From positions 5,146,001 to 5,210,000 of the forward strand of contig OZ245848.1 in NCBI GenBank assembly GCA_965228955.1: DNA of 64,000 bases, given 5' to 3'. Shown here piece after piece: positions 44,051-52,924 of the stretch (position 1 is the stretch's first letter; every line of letters starts with the position of its first letter). The notes under the pieces were generated by a model that did not search any database, was not told where the DNA came from, and was given only the letters and a program-made list of their open reading frames with translations. Both the position numbers and the translations under genes were made by a program. This DNA comes from JANSWY01 sp965228955 (GTDB taxonomy: Bacteria > Bacteroidota > Bacteroidia > Cytophagales > Cyclobacteriaceae).

Positions 44051-44764
44051 CTAATTCTTCAGTTCATTCAGTTTCCAATACGCCTTACCATACCGAGTAG
44101 TATCTTTTCCAATTTTATCTAAAATGATAATATTGGCATCATGAAGAAAAACTCCAAGTGGTCCTCCTTTTCCTTCTCTAAATCTCCTACTTGATGTGGT
44201 GACTCCTGGCTTGACCAACTTTAGTTTACCGTGTTTGGAAATTGATTTACAGAGGTAAGCACTCTCGAGAATGTCTAATTTGGGATATCCCTGAACCTTT
44301 CTAAAAATCTCAGACCGGCAAAAAACAAATTGATCTCCATAATACTCCTGAGTAATGTAGTACCGCCAGTGATTCAGCTTTTCGATGATTCTTAAAAATA
44401 TTGAAGCGTAATCAAATTTCATGTGAAATGCCCCACCCACAATTTGACTATTTGATAGCGTCTGACAAATCAATTGATCAAATGATTTCGGAACAAGAGT
44501 ATCTGCATCCAGAAATGCTAATACTTCGCCTTTGGCATGAGAAGCACCTTTATTGAGAATGGCATATTTTTTACCCTTCAATTCCGGGTGTCTATATACT
44601 GACACTCCAAGTTTCTCAGCCTCCGAGACAGTGTTATCTGTACTTCCAGAGTCTACTACAATGATTTCAGATAAGGAATCGGTTTGATGATTTTTTATAC
44701 ATGATAAAGTCTTTCCAATGTATTCTTCTTCATTTAAAGTTGGTATGATGATACTTATTAACAT
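44051..44764 (-). CDS. Family 2 glycosyltransferase (TIGR04283-like)
   Basis: 237 residues. A GT-A fold is indicated by ISIIIPTLNEEEYIGKTL, VVDSGSTDNT, GKKYAILNKGASHAKGEVLAFLDAD (DxD-type metal site LDADT) and GGAFHMKFD. It is close to the TIGR04283 group of small GT2 enzymes found near rSAM/selenodomain genes; these are presumed sugar transferases of unknown acceptor. The acceptor-side segment YYGDQFVFCRSEIFRKVQGYP is typical of that group. A 57-residue membrane protein gene ends 1 base before its ATG, so the two form an operon. Confidence 0.88.
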   Translation of the reverse strand: MLISIIIPTLNEEEYIGKTLSCIKNHQTDSLSEIIVVDSGSTDNTVSEAEKLGVSVYRHPELKGKKYAILNKGASHAKGEVLAFLDADTLVPKSFDQLICQTLSNSQIVGGAFHMKFDYASIFLRIIEKLNHWRYYITQEYYGDQFVFCRSEIFRKVQGYPKLDILESAYLCKSISKHGKLKLVKPGVTTSSRRFREGKGGPLGVFLHDANIIILDKIGKDTTRYGKAYWKLNELKN

Positions 44765-44765
44765 A

Positions 44766-44939
44766 TCAAGTCTCTCTTTTTTGGACGTAGTAGAAGTTTA
44801 CGGCTATCACAAATGTGTATCCTAAAGCAAACCAAAACTCCCAATTCCACTTCATGGCCGTTGCTTGACCTATGAGCCAGACCAGACTAAAAACAAAGAA
44901 GAAACCATTTACAAATAAGAGAATATGTCCTACCTTCAT
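44766..44939 (-). CDS. 57-residue two-helix membrane protein, coupled to glycosyltransferase
   Basis: ATG at 44939, TGA at 44766, 57 codons plus stop. The product has two hydrophobic helices (about 5-25 and 33-52) with an aromatic loop MKWNWEFW and ends in a basic YVQKRET, the profile of a small inner-membrane protein. Its stop lies one base before the ATG of the glycosyltransferase, a strong sign of co-translation. No family is recognised. It may hold the glycosyltransferase at the membrane or assist its lipid substrate, which is inference. It overlaps nothing on its strand. Confidence 0.75.
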   Translation of the reverse strand: MKVGHILLFVNGFFFVFSLVWLIGQATAMKWNWEFWFALGYTFVIAVNFYYVQKRET

Positions 44940-44961
44940 GGTAAATAGCTGTTTAAAGATT

Positions 44962-45891
44962 ATGGCGGATAATTTACATATTTTAAATGGAGATTCCTCG
45001 TGGCATTTGTTTCAGGAAACTGGAATTCCAGGAGAAACACTCGTTTGGAGAGAGATATTATGTGAAGGACCGGTTCAATACGAAATTGCTACCCCTGAAT
45101 TCTGGTCGAAAAGAGATGATTTTGTGAAATCAGAATTTGGCGCAGGACCAGCTGATTACAAACAACTGATTGATGACTTTGAAAAACTGAAAGATTTTAA
45201 ATCGTATACTGAAATCATTCTCTGGTTCGAGTACGATTTGTTTTGTCAGGTAAACATGATGGCTTTGTTGAGTTGGTGTTATAGGCAGAATGTTCACGAC
45301 CATTGCACAGTCTCTATGATCTGTGTTGGTCATGAGCCTGGATATGAAAGGTTGGTTGGTTTGGGTAGGATTCCGCCACATCGCTACACTGAGTTATTCG
45401 AAGAACGTAAAACGCTAACGGAAGCGTCATTAGCATACGCTGATCGTGTTTGGAAAGCTTACACTTCTGAAGATCCAAATGAGTTAGAATTTGCGTTAAT
45501 GCCTCATCCTGTCTTCAGTTATTTGTCAGGGGCAATGAAATGCCATCTAAAAAGATTCCCGTATACGTCATGCGCACTAAATGAAATTGAGCAAGAGATT
45601 CTAAGCACCATTCAAAACGAAGAAGTGCATAATGTAGACGATGTAGTGCGGCACATGCTTCAGTGGCAACACTACTATGGTTTTGGTGACCTACAATATT
45701 TCAGACATATCCGTTTAATAAGGGATCTCATCAATTTTGAAGACCCAATGACCTTATCATCGATTGGGAAAGAAGCCATATCAGGTAACTGGTCCAGAAA
45801 CTCTGTTTCAGGGTTGAACTACCAACTTGGAGGGTCTGAAGCTAGTTCTTTCAACTGGAATGAGGATTCCGAAGAACTTATACCTTCATAG
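44962..45891 (+). CDS. DUF1835-domain protein
   Basis: 309 residues from ATG at 44962; a longer frame back to 44872 runs into the oppositely oriented small membrane gene and adds unrelated residues. The N-terminal DUF1835 domain is evident: LHILNGDSSWHLFQETGI, GETLVWREILCEGPV, ILWFEYDLFCQVNMMALLSW and ICVGHEPGYERLVGLG. The function of the family is unknown; a hydrolase-like role has been suggested for the conserved Glu/His/Asp set. Its last 73 bases overlap the convergent epimerase gene. Confidence 0.85.
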   Translation: MADNLHILNGDSSWHLFQETGIPGETLVWREILCEGPVQYEIATPEFWSKRDDFVKSEFGAGPADYKQLIDDFEKLKDFKSYTEIILWFEYDLFCQVNMMALLSWCYRQNVHDHCTVSMICVGHEPGYERLVGLGRIPPHRYTELFEERKTLTEASLAYADRVWKAYTSEDPNELEFALMPHPVFSYLSGAMKCHLKRFPYTSCALNEIEQEILSTIQNEEVHNVDDVVRHMLQWQHYYGFGDLQYFRHIRLIRDLINFEDPMTLSSIGKEAISGNWSRNSVSGLNYQLGGSEASSFNWNEDSEELIPS

Positions 45892-46811
45892 TTTCGGCAT
45901 AAATCGTTCAACGCACCTTCGATTCTTTCATATTTGAATTCGTATCCCTCCTCAAGGAATCTTTTCGGGATTACATATCTGCTTTTAAGGATCAATTCAG
46001 TTTCAGTGCCAATAATTCGAGCTCCCAGTTTTAGCATCCAGGGTTTTAATGGGAAACCAAACCTTACTTTCATTGCATCCCTCAAACTCTTGTGCAACCA
46101 TTGATTTCTGATGGGATTCGGGGCGCATGCATTGTATGCGCCCCTGACAGATTGGTTATAAATGCAATATTCTACCATACCCACAAAGTCATCCTCATGT
46201 AACCAGCTAAACATCTGATAACCCGATCCCATTTTACCCCCAAAACCCAGTTTTGTAAGTCCTTTCAGTGGAACTAATGCTCCGTCATTTCTCCCAAGTA
46301 CAATTGCAATTCTCAACAACACCTGGCGAGTATTTTTCAATTGAAAACTATTAAAACATTCCTCCCATTTTTTACACACATCCACGGAGAACCCTGTACC
46401 AAACTCTCCATGCTCTTCATCCATCGGATCCCTTAAGCTATGACGATAAATAGTTGCTGAAGCCCCATTAATCCACAATTTCGGAGGTTTTTCACATTGC
46501 TCTATTGCTTTACCCAATACATAGGTAGCATCAAGTCTGGTGTTATAAATAAGCTGTTTATTTCTTTCTGTATATCTACAATCGACGGATCTACCATTCA
46601 GATTAATCAGCACATCAGCTCCTTCCAGGTATTTAGTCCAATAACCAATCGAATTCCCATCCCATTTTATATACCGAATATTATCGTTATCTACCTTGTG
46701 GCCTCTTGTCAGAATGGTTATTTGTCTTGCCGTTGATTTGAAATGGTTGGTTAGTACTTTACCCAGGAAACCAGTTCCTCCTGCTATTACGATATGATTT
46801 AGAGTTTTCAT
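45819..46811 (-). CDS. TIGR01777-family NAD-dependent epimerase-like protein
   Basis: 330 residues. A Rossmann fold opens with IVIAGGTGFLGKVL. Family segments: DNIRYIKWDG, GADVLINLNGRSVDCRYTERNKQLI, RQVLLRIAIVLGRNDGAL, SWLHEDDFVGMVEY and GAYNACAPNPIRN. TIGR01777 (SDR39U1-like) proteins are thought to use a sugar or similar substrate; the reaction is unproven. It is last in the GbsR-linked operon: the DCC-family gene lies 3 bases upstream. The C-terminal tail overlaps the DUF1835 gene on the other strand. Confidence 0.9.
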   Translation of the reverse strand: MKTLNHIVIAGGTGFLGKVLTNHFKSTARQITILTRGHKVDNDNIRYIKWDGNSIGYWTKYLEGADVLINLNGRSVDCRYTERNKQLIYNTRLDATYVLGKAIEQCEKPPKLWINGASATIYRHSLRDPMDEEHGEFGTGFSVDVCKKWEECFNSFQLKNTRQVLLRIAIVLGRNDGALVPLKGLTKLGFGGKMGSGYQMFSWLHEDDFVGMVEYCIYNQSVRGAYNACAPNPIRNQWLHKSLRDAMKVRFGFPLKPWMLKLGARIIGTETELILKSRYVIPKRFLEEGYEFKYERIEGALNDLCRNYEGISSSESSFQLKELASDPPSW

Positions 46812-46814
46812 TTT

Positions 46815-47633
46815 TCAGATAATTAAAAGTAGTACGACAGCCCTGTATGCGACCCATGTGAGAGAAAGTATCAATGCCGGTAATTCCAGAATCTTCAGTC
46901 TTCTTTTATGCTCAATAAACATGACCAAAACGACTAATGAAAAGTATCCCAGGTTTATCCAAATGCTTAAATCGAATGCTAACCCAATAGTTGTTATCGG
47001 AATCAACATGAGAGCTCCCATTACGGAAACGGTCATTAAATTCCCCAAATAATACATCACTTTGGAAGGATCAAAAGTATATGCTATCAGACCAAGAACA
47101 ATCATTTGGCCACCAGCTATGGCTACTTCTCTCCATATGTTAGCTGAAGGAACAATTGGTGAGATCAGCAATGAAAATTGAGTTAGAATAACTGCAGTGA
47201 CTATCCAACTAAAGACCAGGTATAAGACCCGATATTTAAGATTAAATGTAGGAGCACATGAATCAGTTCTCTCAAATTGACTTCCTGGGATTATTACTTT
47301 CCTGTTGTATGAAATGAAGGAATACAATCGCTGAATGAACCATCGGAAGATTGTCCATTTGAATAACCCCTGGAATACTGGGAATCTATGAACCAGTATT
47401 TTAAACAGGCTTTCGATCCCGTAAGTAATTTCTCCGCTTTTGGTGTTAATCAATGGTATTTCGTTGAAGCTTCTCGACAAATCCAGTTGATCTTTTTCCT
47501 GCTGATCAAGCTCTCCAAATGATTTACGGCCATCTTTTTCTAACAAACCGTACTTCACAAAAGCTCCAGTATAAACATGGCACATTGGACATTCATGGTC
47601 GTATATGATTGTATGATCCTTCAGAGTTTTCAT
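46815..47633 (-). CDS. DCC-family thiol-disulfide oxidoreductase-like membrane protein
   Basis: 272 residues. The N-terminal DUF393/DCC domain (about 1-120) begins IIYDHECPMCHVYTGAFVKYG, carrying the DxxCxxC motif with both cysteines. A membrane part with four to five helices follows (about 130-270). DCC proteins are predicted redox enzymes of unknown partner. A fusion to a membrane domain is common in Bacteroidota and usually lies beside a TIGR01777 epimerase, as here (3-base gap downstream, 2 bases to the upstream gene). Redox activity is inferred from the motif only. Confidence 0.85.
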   Translation of the reverse strand: MKTLKDHTIIYDHECPMCHVYTGAFVKYGLLEKDGRKSFGELDQQEKDQLDLSRSFNEIPLINTKSGEITYGIESLFKILVHRFPVFQGLFKWTIFRWFIQRLYSFISYNRKVIIPGSQFERTDSCAPTFNLKYRVLYLVFSWIVTAVILTQFSLLISPIVPSANIWREVAIAGGQMIVLGLIAYTFDPSKVMYYLGNLMTVSVMGALMLIPITTIGLAFDLSIWINLGYFSLVVLVMFIEHKRRLKILELPALILSLTWVAYRAVVLLLII

Positions 47634-47635
47634 GG

Positions 47636-48004
47636 CTAGGCTTTTTTGTAGGCTCGTTCTACTTTGGCTCTGCTTCTGAGCTTGAAAAAGACAAAGAGGT
47701 TAAAGAAATGCATTCCTCCCAGAATTAGAATAATGGCTCCCAGTTTCAAACTCAATCTTTCAATTACAGCTTGAACAGTTAGAATATCTCCAAATATTTG
47801 AAGCGTATAAACAGCATATCCGATGTTGATCAGGTAAAATCCAACTAGTAGCAACTTGTTTACACTATCTGCTAACTCATGATTGCTATGAAAAATATCA
47901 ACAAGAAACACTCTCCCATTTTTGTGAAGTGTTCTGGCTACCCAAACTGTCAAGGCAACAGTGATTGGTAAATACATGGCGTAAGTCAAAATATTGTAGT
48001 TCAT
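47636..48004 (-). CDS. Small four-helix membrane protein of the GbsR-linked operon
   Basis: 122 residues from ATG at 48004; a TTG two codons earlier is less likely. Three to four hydrophobic helices, with a cytoplasmic basic end (FKLRSRAKVERAYKKA). No family is recognised, but a small membrane protein in this position often accompanies the DCC/TIGR01777 pair in Bacteroidota. It is the first of the three structural genes. A GbsR-type palindrome lies 33 bases upstream of its ATG. Confidence 0.75.
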   Translation of the reverse strand: MNYNILTYAMYLPITVALTVWVARTLHKNGRVFLVDIFHSNHELADSVNKLLLVGFYLINIGYAVYTLQIFGDILTVQAVIERLSLKLGAIILILGGMHFFNLFVFFKLRSRAKVERAYKKA

Positions 48005-48036
48005 GGTCAAAATATTTACAAGTTCAATTATTTCAT

Positions 48037-48060
48037 AACTTTCAGAAATTATTGAAAGTT
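48037..48060. promoter_or_regulatory. GbsR-type operator before the membrane-DCC-epimerase operon
   Basis: AACTTTCA, 8 bases, TTGAAAGTT-type dyad of 24 bases, nearly identical to 48628-48651 (22 of 24 bases). It lies between the regulator's 3' end and the next gene of the same strand. Confidence 0.7.
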
Positions 48061-48075
48061 ATTTTCAAAAAAATA

Positions 48076-48576
48076 TTATTTCCTAAAAAGCCCTAAGACT
48101 TTGTAAAACCAGTTCTGTTTAGAGTTAATAAACAGGTCCAATGTACTTTCTGCTTGGTTCGCAAAATCAGCTATGTCCTTTGTCACGTTTCTGAACTCAT
48201 CTTCAAGCTTTCCCTTTCCATTAACATCTTGCACTTGGCTAAGAATCTTTTGAATTGGCTCTAATTCTCTCTTCTTTCTTTCCTTAGCCACCTGTTTTGC
48301 CAGTTCCCAAATGTCCTTATCAGATTTGAAGTACTCTTTCCTTTCTCCAGCCTTCAACTCCTTCTCCACAAGGCCCCAATCCATTAATGCTCTAATATTC
48401 ATATTGGCATTTCCCCTGCTTATCTGCAATTCCGCCATTATCTCCTCTGCCGAAAGTGGATCAGTGGATATCAATAACAAAGCGTGTATCTGAGCCATGG
48501 TTCTGTTGATCCCCCAACTGGATCCCAAGCTACCCCAGGCTAAAATAAACTTGTCTTTTGCTTCTTGATATTCCAT
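48076..48576 (-). CDS. GbsR/MarR-type transcriptional regulator
   Basis: 166 residues. A winged helix-turn-helix is clear: AQIHALLLISTDPLSAEEIMAELQISRGNANMNIRALMDWGLVEKE (in overlapping segments) followed by a wing (KAGERKEYFKSDKDIW). The C-terminal half is a helical dimerisation/ligand part. It is close to the GbsR group, which controls osmoprotectant genes in Bacillus; the ligand here is unknown. A 24-base palindrome lies 52 bases upstream of its ATG, and a near copy precedes the following operon. It therefore probably controls itself and that operon. Confidence 0.88.
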   Translation of the reverse strand: MEYQEAKDKFILAWGSLGSSWGINRTMAQIHALLLISTDPLSAEEIMAELQISRGNANMNIRALMDWGLVEKELKAGERKEYFKSDKDIWELAKQVAKERKKRELEPIQKILSQVQDVNGKGKLEDEFRNVTKDIADFANQAESTLDLFINSKQNWFYKVLGLFRK

Positions 48577-48627
48577 TTAATTACTGTTTACAAACTAGTA
48601 ACGACTCAAAATTAAAAATTGTTTCAG

Positions 48628-48651
48628 AACTTTCAAAATTTATTGAAAGTT
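48628..48651. promoter_or_regulatory. GbsR-type operator before its own gene
   Basis: Dyad with AACTTTCA and TGAAAGTT arms; 22 of 24 bases match the site at 48037-48060. It is placed where autoregulation would be expected. Confidence 0.7.
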
Positions 48652-48692
48652 AAGTTTCTGTAGAATCAATTTGAATTGTATAGAAACATATA

Positions 48693-48703
48693 GACCGTCG
48701 GTC
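48693..48703. promoter_or_regulatory. GACCG-T-CGGTC palindrome before the CHAT operon
   Basis: Perfect 5+1+5 dyad, G+C-rich in an A+T-rich divergent region, 95 bases upstream of the OmpA-family gene. It resembles TetR-family operators but differs from the operator of the TetR in this window, so any regulator is elsewhere. Confidence 0.4.
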
Positions 48704-48798
48704 GAAAAGTGAGTCAAGAAATACATCTATCACTGGTATACATGCAGATTTTTTATTAAATAAGTACTTACTAGGAACACCAGTACCATTTAAGAAAA

Positions 48799-50829
48799 AT
48801 GACCAACCTAAAATTTGTGAGACTGCTTGTGTTATTGCTACTAATCAGTCAACTAAATGCATACGGACAGGACTTGAGTAATATAGTCAAGCCTGGTGCT
48901 ATTGTGCAGCAACCAAAAGTAAGTTTTGACGGCACTCAGCTTGTATTTATGGCTAACTACGATGGACGAGCAAAACCATACATTAGCGATTATGTAAACG
49001 GCCAATGGTCTGAACCAAAACTTATATTTTCAGACGATATAAATGGCCAATATCTGTTTTCTCATCCACAACTAAGTTTTGACAATCAAAGGCTCTATAT
49101 CTCGGGTAAACAAGTAAACTCCAATTACGATATTTTCTATTCCGATTTGGTTGACGGCCAGTGGGGAGAATTGAAGCCCATTTGGGCAAACATCAATACT
49201 GGAGTAGACGAAGAATCTCCAGCTGTCTCTCCAAATGAGAAAATCATCTTATTCACAAGACCTACTCCAGAATCTGAAAAGGCCAGTGATTATTGTAAGG
49301 TGCTGTTCATGACTGAAATGGATGAAACGGGAAACTGGTCAGAGCCAAGAAGATTAAGTCCTGATTATAATATGGGGTGTGAATACTCTCCTTACTTTTC
49401 AACAGACAACAAGACATTCTATTTTTCATCAAATGTTGATGTCACTGATAGTGAAGGCAGAAGAGTATCCAGAAAGATTTTCAACGTTTATTGGGCCAAA
49501 ATTGATGGGTTATACAAATTCAATCCAAAAGTTGTTCAGGAAGTCATAAACCCAAATGAGCATCAAAATTCTATTTCGATTGATAGAAATGGTCAAATGT
49601 ATTTTGGTCAGGGAGATATCTTCAAGGCTAATGAGACTAAACAATATTCCTCAATTGGATACAAGCAGCTGACAGCCTCCATGGCTCCCGAAGCAACCAC
49701 ATTAATTTCAGGAAATGTAACAGATACTGATGGGCAAATTCTAAGTGCAGAGATTTCAATCATCAACCCATATACATCTAAGGTCCTTCAAAAAGTAAAC
49801 AGCAATGCTGAGGGATATTTTCAGGCATTTATTCCTACTGGAGAGCAGTTTTCTATTGTGGCAAGGAAAGAGAATTACTCTACTCAGTCTAAGTTATTAA
49901 ATACCAGTTCGTCAGATTTAAATCTGGATTTCACTTTATTTCCTGAAGTCAATTTTAAATTCAATGTTTTTGATAGTGAATTTTATTTCCCTCTTGGGGC
50001 ATCTTTATCTATAAGGGATAGTGATTTTAATGAAATCAGGAATTACAACATCTATGCGGATCCAAATGAAAATGCTGCAATTCAAATTCCACTTGGTCAG
50101 GAACTGTTTGTAATCTTTAGTTCGCAAAACTATTATTCCGATACACTTACACTTCCATTCGACAAAGAGGTAATATTTAGTGAGTTTGATTTTGATGTTG
50201 AACTAATTAGAAAGATCAAGAATCTTCAATTTCAGTTTACAGATGATGAAACGGGAAAAAGTTTGGGTCTGGAAGTCACTGTTTACAACGTATCCAGAAA
50301 TGAAAAAACTGTTCGCCAGGTAACAGAGGGTAATCTTTCCCTTGACTTAAGAGATGGAGAAGTTTATGAGATCAGCAGTTCAGCACAAGGATATAGTTAT
50401 TTCAGCGCTCAATATGATATGTCAGATGAGGAACTGGAACAGAATAAGATCATTGAGACTAAACTGAAGTCCATTAAAAACAGCTCTATAGTACTCAACA
50501 ATATCACATTCGAATACAATTCATTTGATCTGATTGCCCAGTCATATGGTGAGTTAAATAAGCTAGTTCAGTACCTTATCAACAATGGGGATTACAAAGT
50601 TGAAATCTCAGCTCATACAGATGACAAAGGAGCAGAAAACTACAACCTGCAATTATCAAGATTAAGAGCTGGATCTGTGATGAATTACTTACAGGATCAT
50701 GGGATTCTGAGCGATAGATTAATATCTAAAGGTTATGGTGAAGCTCAACCTTTGTTTGAAAACGACACGGAAGAAAACAGAGCTAAAAACAGAAGAGTAG
50801 AATTCAAAATATTGAATCAAAATGAATAA
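48799..50829 (+). CDS. PD40/OmpA-family outer-membrane-associated protein
   Basis: 676 residues. The signal peptide ends NAYGQ. About residues 30-240 form a PD40-type propeller (PKVSFDGTQLVFMANYDG; SPAVSPNEKIILFTRP; SPYFSTDNKTFYFSSN). A CarboxypepD_reg-like beta domain follows (about 300-365), then further beta modules. The C-terminal OmpA peptidoglycan-binding domain is at about 560-676 (ISAHTDDKGAENYNLQLSRLRAGSV; LISKGYGEAQP; NRAKNRRVEF). This arrangement recalls T9SS PorE, though PorE has N-terminal TPRs that are absent here. It is first of a three-gene operon; its stop overlaps the next ATG by 8 bases. Confidence 0.87.
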   Translation: MTNLKFVRLLVLLLLISQLNAYGQDLSNIVKPGAIVQQPKVSFDGTQLVFMANYDGRAKPYISDYVNGQWSEPKLIFSDDINGQYLFSHPQLSFDNQRLYISGKQVNSNYDIFYSDLVDGQWGELKPIWANINTGVDEESPAVSPNEKIILFTRPTPESEKASDYCKVLFMTEMDETGNWSEPRRLSPDYNMGCEYSPYFSTDNKTFYFSSNVDVTDSEGRRVSRKIFNVYWAKIDGLYKFNPKVVQEVINPNEHQNSISIDRNGQMYFGQGDIFKANETKQYSSIGYKQLTASMAPEATTLISGNVTDTDGQILSAEISIINPYTSKVLQKVNSNAEGYFQAFIPTGEQFSIVARKENYSTQSKLLNTSSSDLNLDFTLFPEVNFKFNVFDSEFYFPLGASLSIRDSDFNEIRNYNIYADPNENAAIQIPLGQELFVIFSSQNYYSDTLTLPFDKEVIFSEFDFDVELIRKIKNLQFQFTDDETGKSLGLEVTVYNVSRNEKTVRQVTEGNLSLDLRDGEVYEISSSAQGYSYFSAQYDMSDEELEQNKIIETKLKSIKNSSIVLNNITFEYNSFDLIAQSYGELNKLVQYLINNGDYKVEISAHTDDKGAENYNLQLSRLRAGSVMNYLQDHGILSDRLISKGYGEAQPLFENDTEENRAKNRRVEFKILNQNE

Positions 50830-52924
50830 GAAGGCAAAAATTCTAATCTCTACTTATTTAATACTAATCGGTATGTTTAGTGTTTCATGGGCTCAAAACG
50901 CTCAATATGAGGATATTTTAGCATCGCAAAGAAGCTTATCACCGGAGAATTACTATAATGCCTTATTAAAGTTTCAAAATGAAAATCCAACCTGGCCTAA
51001 CGTCTACTTCAAATTGGGGAATGTCCAACTTGAGATTTTCTCAGAACTGGATCCATTGGTAGATAGGAACTCATCTAGACAGTACATAGCAAATGTGAGA
51101 ACCAACTACAGTCTTGCAAAAAACTATGTTGATGACAAGGAAATTCGCAGAAACTTTGATTGGTACGAAATGCCAAAGTCCAAGAATAAAGATTCTCTAG
51201 TTGCGGAGGTAATCAATAAAGTGAATCAGAACTATTTGAACTCAATCAAGTATGCTGACAACTACGAGAGCCTCATCAAAAACTATGACAATGCGGTAAG
51301 AAACTATCTTGAAGCTAGAGAGATATTCATCGACATCAATAATAGAGCCGACAACCTAAGACAACTCTTTCTAAAGGCGGATAATAAGCTGAAAAGTGAC
51401 ATCAAAACTTGTGGCGTGCACTTTGATTCAACTCTATACTATCTAGACAAATACAGGGAATTGTACCAAACAATGCCACACAAAAAGATTCGCAAAGTCA
51501 ATGTGAATCTGATCAAGATAGATTACTATCGAATGAATGGCATTACCCCCACAAACTTCCTACTAGACGATCTTGATTTATGGGATTATAAAGACTGGTC
51601 GGAAAACTTCCTTAAGCTGATCCGTGAGGAAGTGGATGAGTTAAAAGTTGAATTAAGTAACGCTTACACCTCTTTTCTCAAACTATCAGACAGAACAATT
51701 AATGGTAATGAATGCTTCCAGGCCAATATTAATGAACTGAAGCTTCAAAGACTGGCCAATATTGTTAGTAAGTATGACAATCAATCATTATTGATAGACA
51801 TTTTTACGTACCAGCAAGCGAAACTAACATTTGGCAATCAGGTGGCTTATGAGAATAATTGTAATGTTAGTAATCAATCTCCATCTGACAACCTTATTTC
51901 AAGAAAGGCCAGAATCCTTCAAAATCTATATGAAGGGTATAAAGGAACCGATAGTCTTTGTAGCATCATTGGATCAACTAATCATCAAACCAATTCATTC
52001 CAATGGTTTTTTGATAAGTATATGTCGGGATCAACAGGTGTAGCTCAATTCACTGCTCAGCAGCAAACTGAAAATGCAAATGCCATTAAGCAAAACATTC
52101 AAAAGCTCATGGCTTTACAAAACCGACAATTTTATAATAGTGAGTTTGTTAGCAAAGAGCTGAAATTAGCTGGAGATACAATTACAAATCAAACTTTGGT
52201 TGATGGAGACAAAATTGAGATTACCCAGAGGATTGTGATTGATTCGCTTTATGAAATATTTATGGCTAAAAAACTATCAGGTAGAAACAGCATATATGGA
52301 GTTAGAAAAATAGATGAGGGCTTTAGAATTGTCTGGGAAGAGCCATTAAAGGCTGGTCAAACTCCGGATTATTATAAAATGCTTTCTGATAGCTCTTTAG
52401 TGATTGGAGGAACTGGGACGAACATATGGCTCAAACACCTGGGATTTCTTGGTAGCAAAAAAGCGGAGTTGAGATTGACAGGAAAAAGCCCAATCAAAAA
52501 CATCTATTTCAACGATCTATTAAATTCATATACCATAATTCAGGAATTATCATATGATGCTGAGAGTCAAATAGGAAAATATCAGTTGACCAAACTCAAT
52601 TCCACTGGCAAAACATCATTAAAAAAACAACTGACCCTAAATGGAAAATTCATCAATGTAGTATCTCAGGATAATGCATATTGGTTTTTCTCAGGTAGTG
52701 ATTCTGAAGAGACAAGTGTCATTCATTTGGCAACCTACGATTGGCAGTCTATGGAAAAGACCAATGAGTTGCAGTATGAATACAATTTTGCTTTAAAAGA
52801 TCCACTTGTGATCAAAAACGACAACCTAACCCTGACAATGATCTCCGGATTAAGCAATCCAACGAAAATTGTCTATTCACTGATTGATTATGAAGGCAGT
52901 AAGATATATGAGAAGGAGTTTTAA
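50822..52924 (+). CDS. Large secreted protein of unknown function, CHAT operon
   Basis: 700 residues. The signal peptide ends SWAQ. The N-terminal two thirds are helical and charged, with a TPR-like start (YEDILASQRSLSPENYYNAL; NPTWPNVYFKLGNVQLEI) and coiled-coil-like segments. The last 230 residues are beta-rich with propeller-like repeats (GFRIVWEEPLKAGQ; GGTGTNIWLKHLGFLGSKK). I recognise no family and no catalytic motif. It overlaps the upstream gene by 8 bases and the downstream gene by 17, so the three are surely co-transcribed and probably form an envelope complex. Confidence 0.75.
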   Translation: MNKKAKILISTYLILIGMFSVSWAQNAQYEDILASQRSLSPENYYNALLKFQNENPTWPNVYFKLGNVQLEIFSELDPLVDRNSSRQYIANVRTNYSLAKNYVDDKEIRRNFDWYEMPKSKNKDSLVAEVINKVNQNYLNSIKYADNYESLIKNYDNAVRNYLEAREIFIDINNRADNLRQLFLKADNKLKSDIKTCGVHFDSTLYYLDKYRELYQTMPHKKIRKVNVNLIKIDYYRMNGITPTNFLLDDLDLWDYKDWSENFLKLIREEVDELKVELSNAYTSFLKLSDRTINGNECFQANINELKLQRLANIVSKYDNQSLLIDIFTYQQAKLTFGNQVAYENNCNVSNQSPSDNLISRKARILQNLYEGYKGTDSLCSIIGSTNHQTNSFQWFFDKYMSGSTGVAQFTAQQQTENANAIKQNIQKLMALQNRQFYNSEFVSKELKLAGDTITNQTLVDGDKIEITQRIVIDSLYEIFMAKKLSGRNSIYGVRKIDEGFRIVWEEPLKAGQTPDYYKMLSDSSLVIGGTGTNIWLKHLGFLGSKKAELRLTGKSPIKNIYFNDLLNSYTIIQELSYDAESQIGKYQLTKLNSTGKTSLKKQLTLNGKFINVVSQDNAYWFFSGSDSEETSVIHLATYDWQSMEKTNELQYEYNFALKDPLVIKNDNLTLTMISGLSNPTKIVYSLIDYEGSKIYEKEF

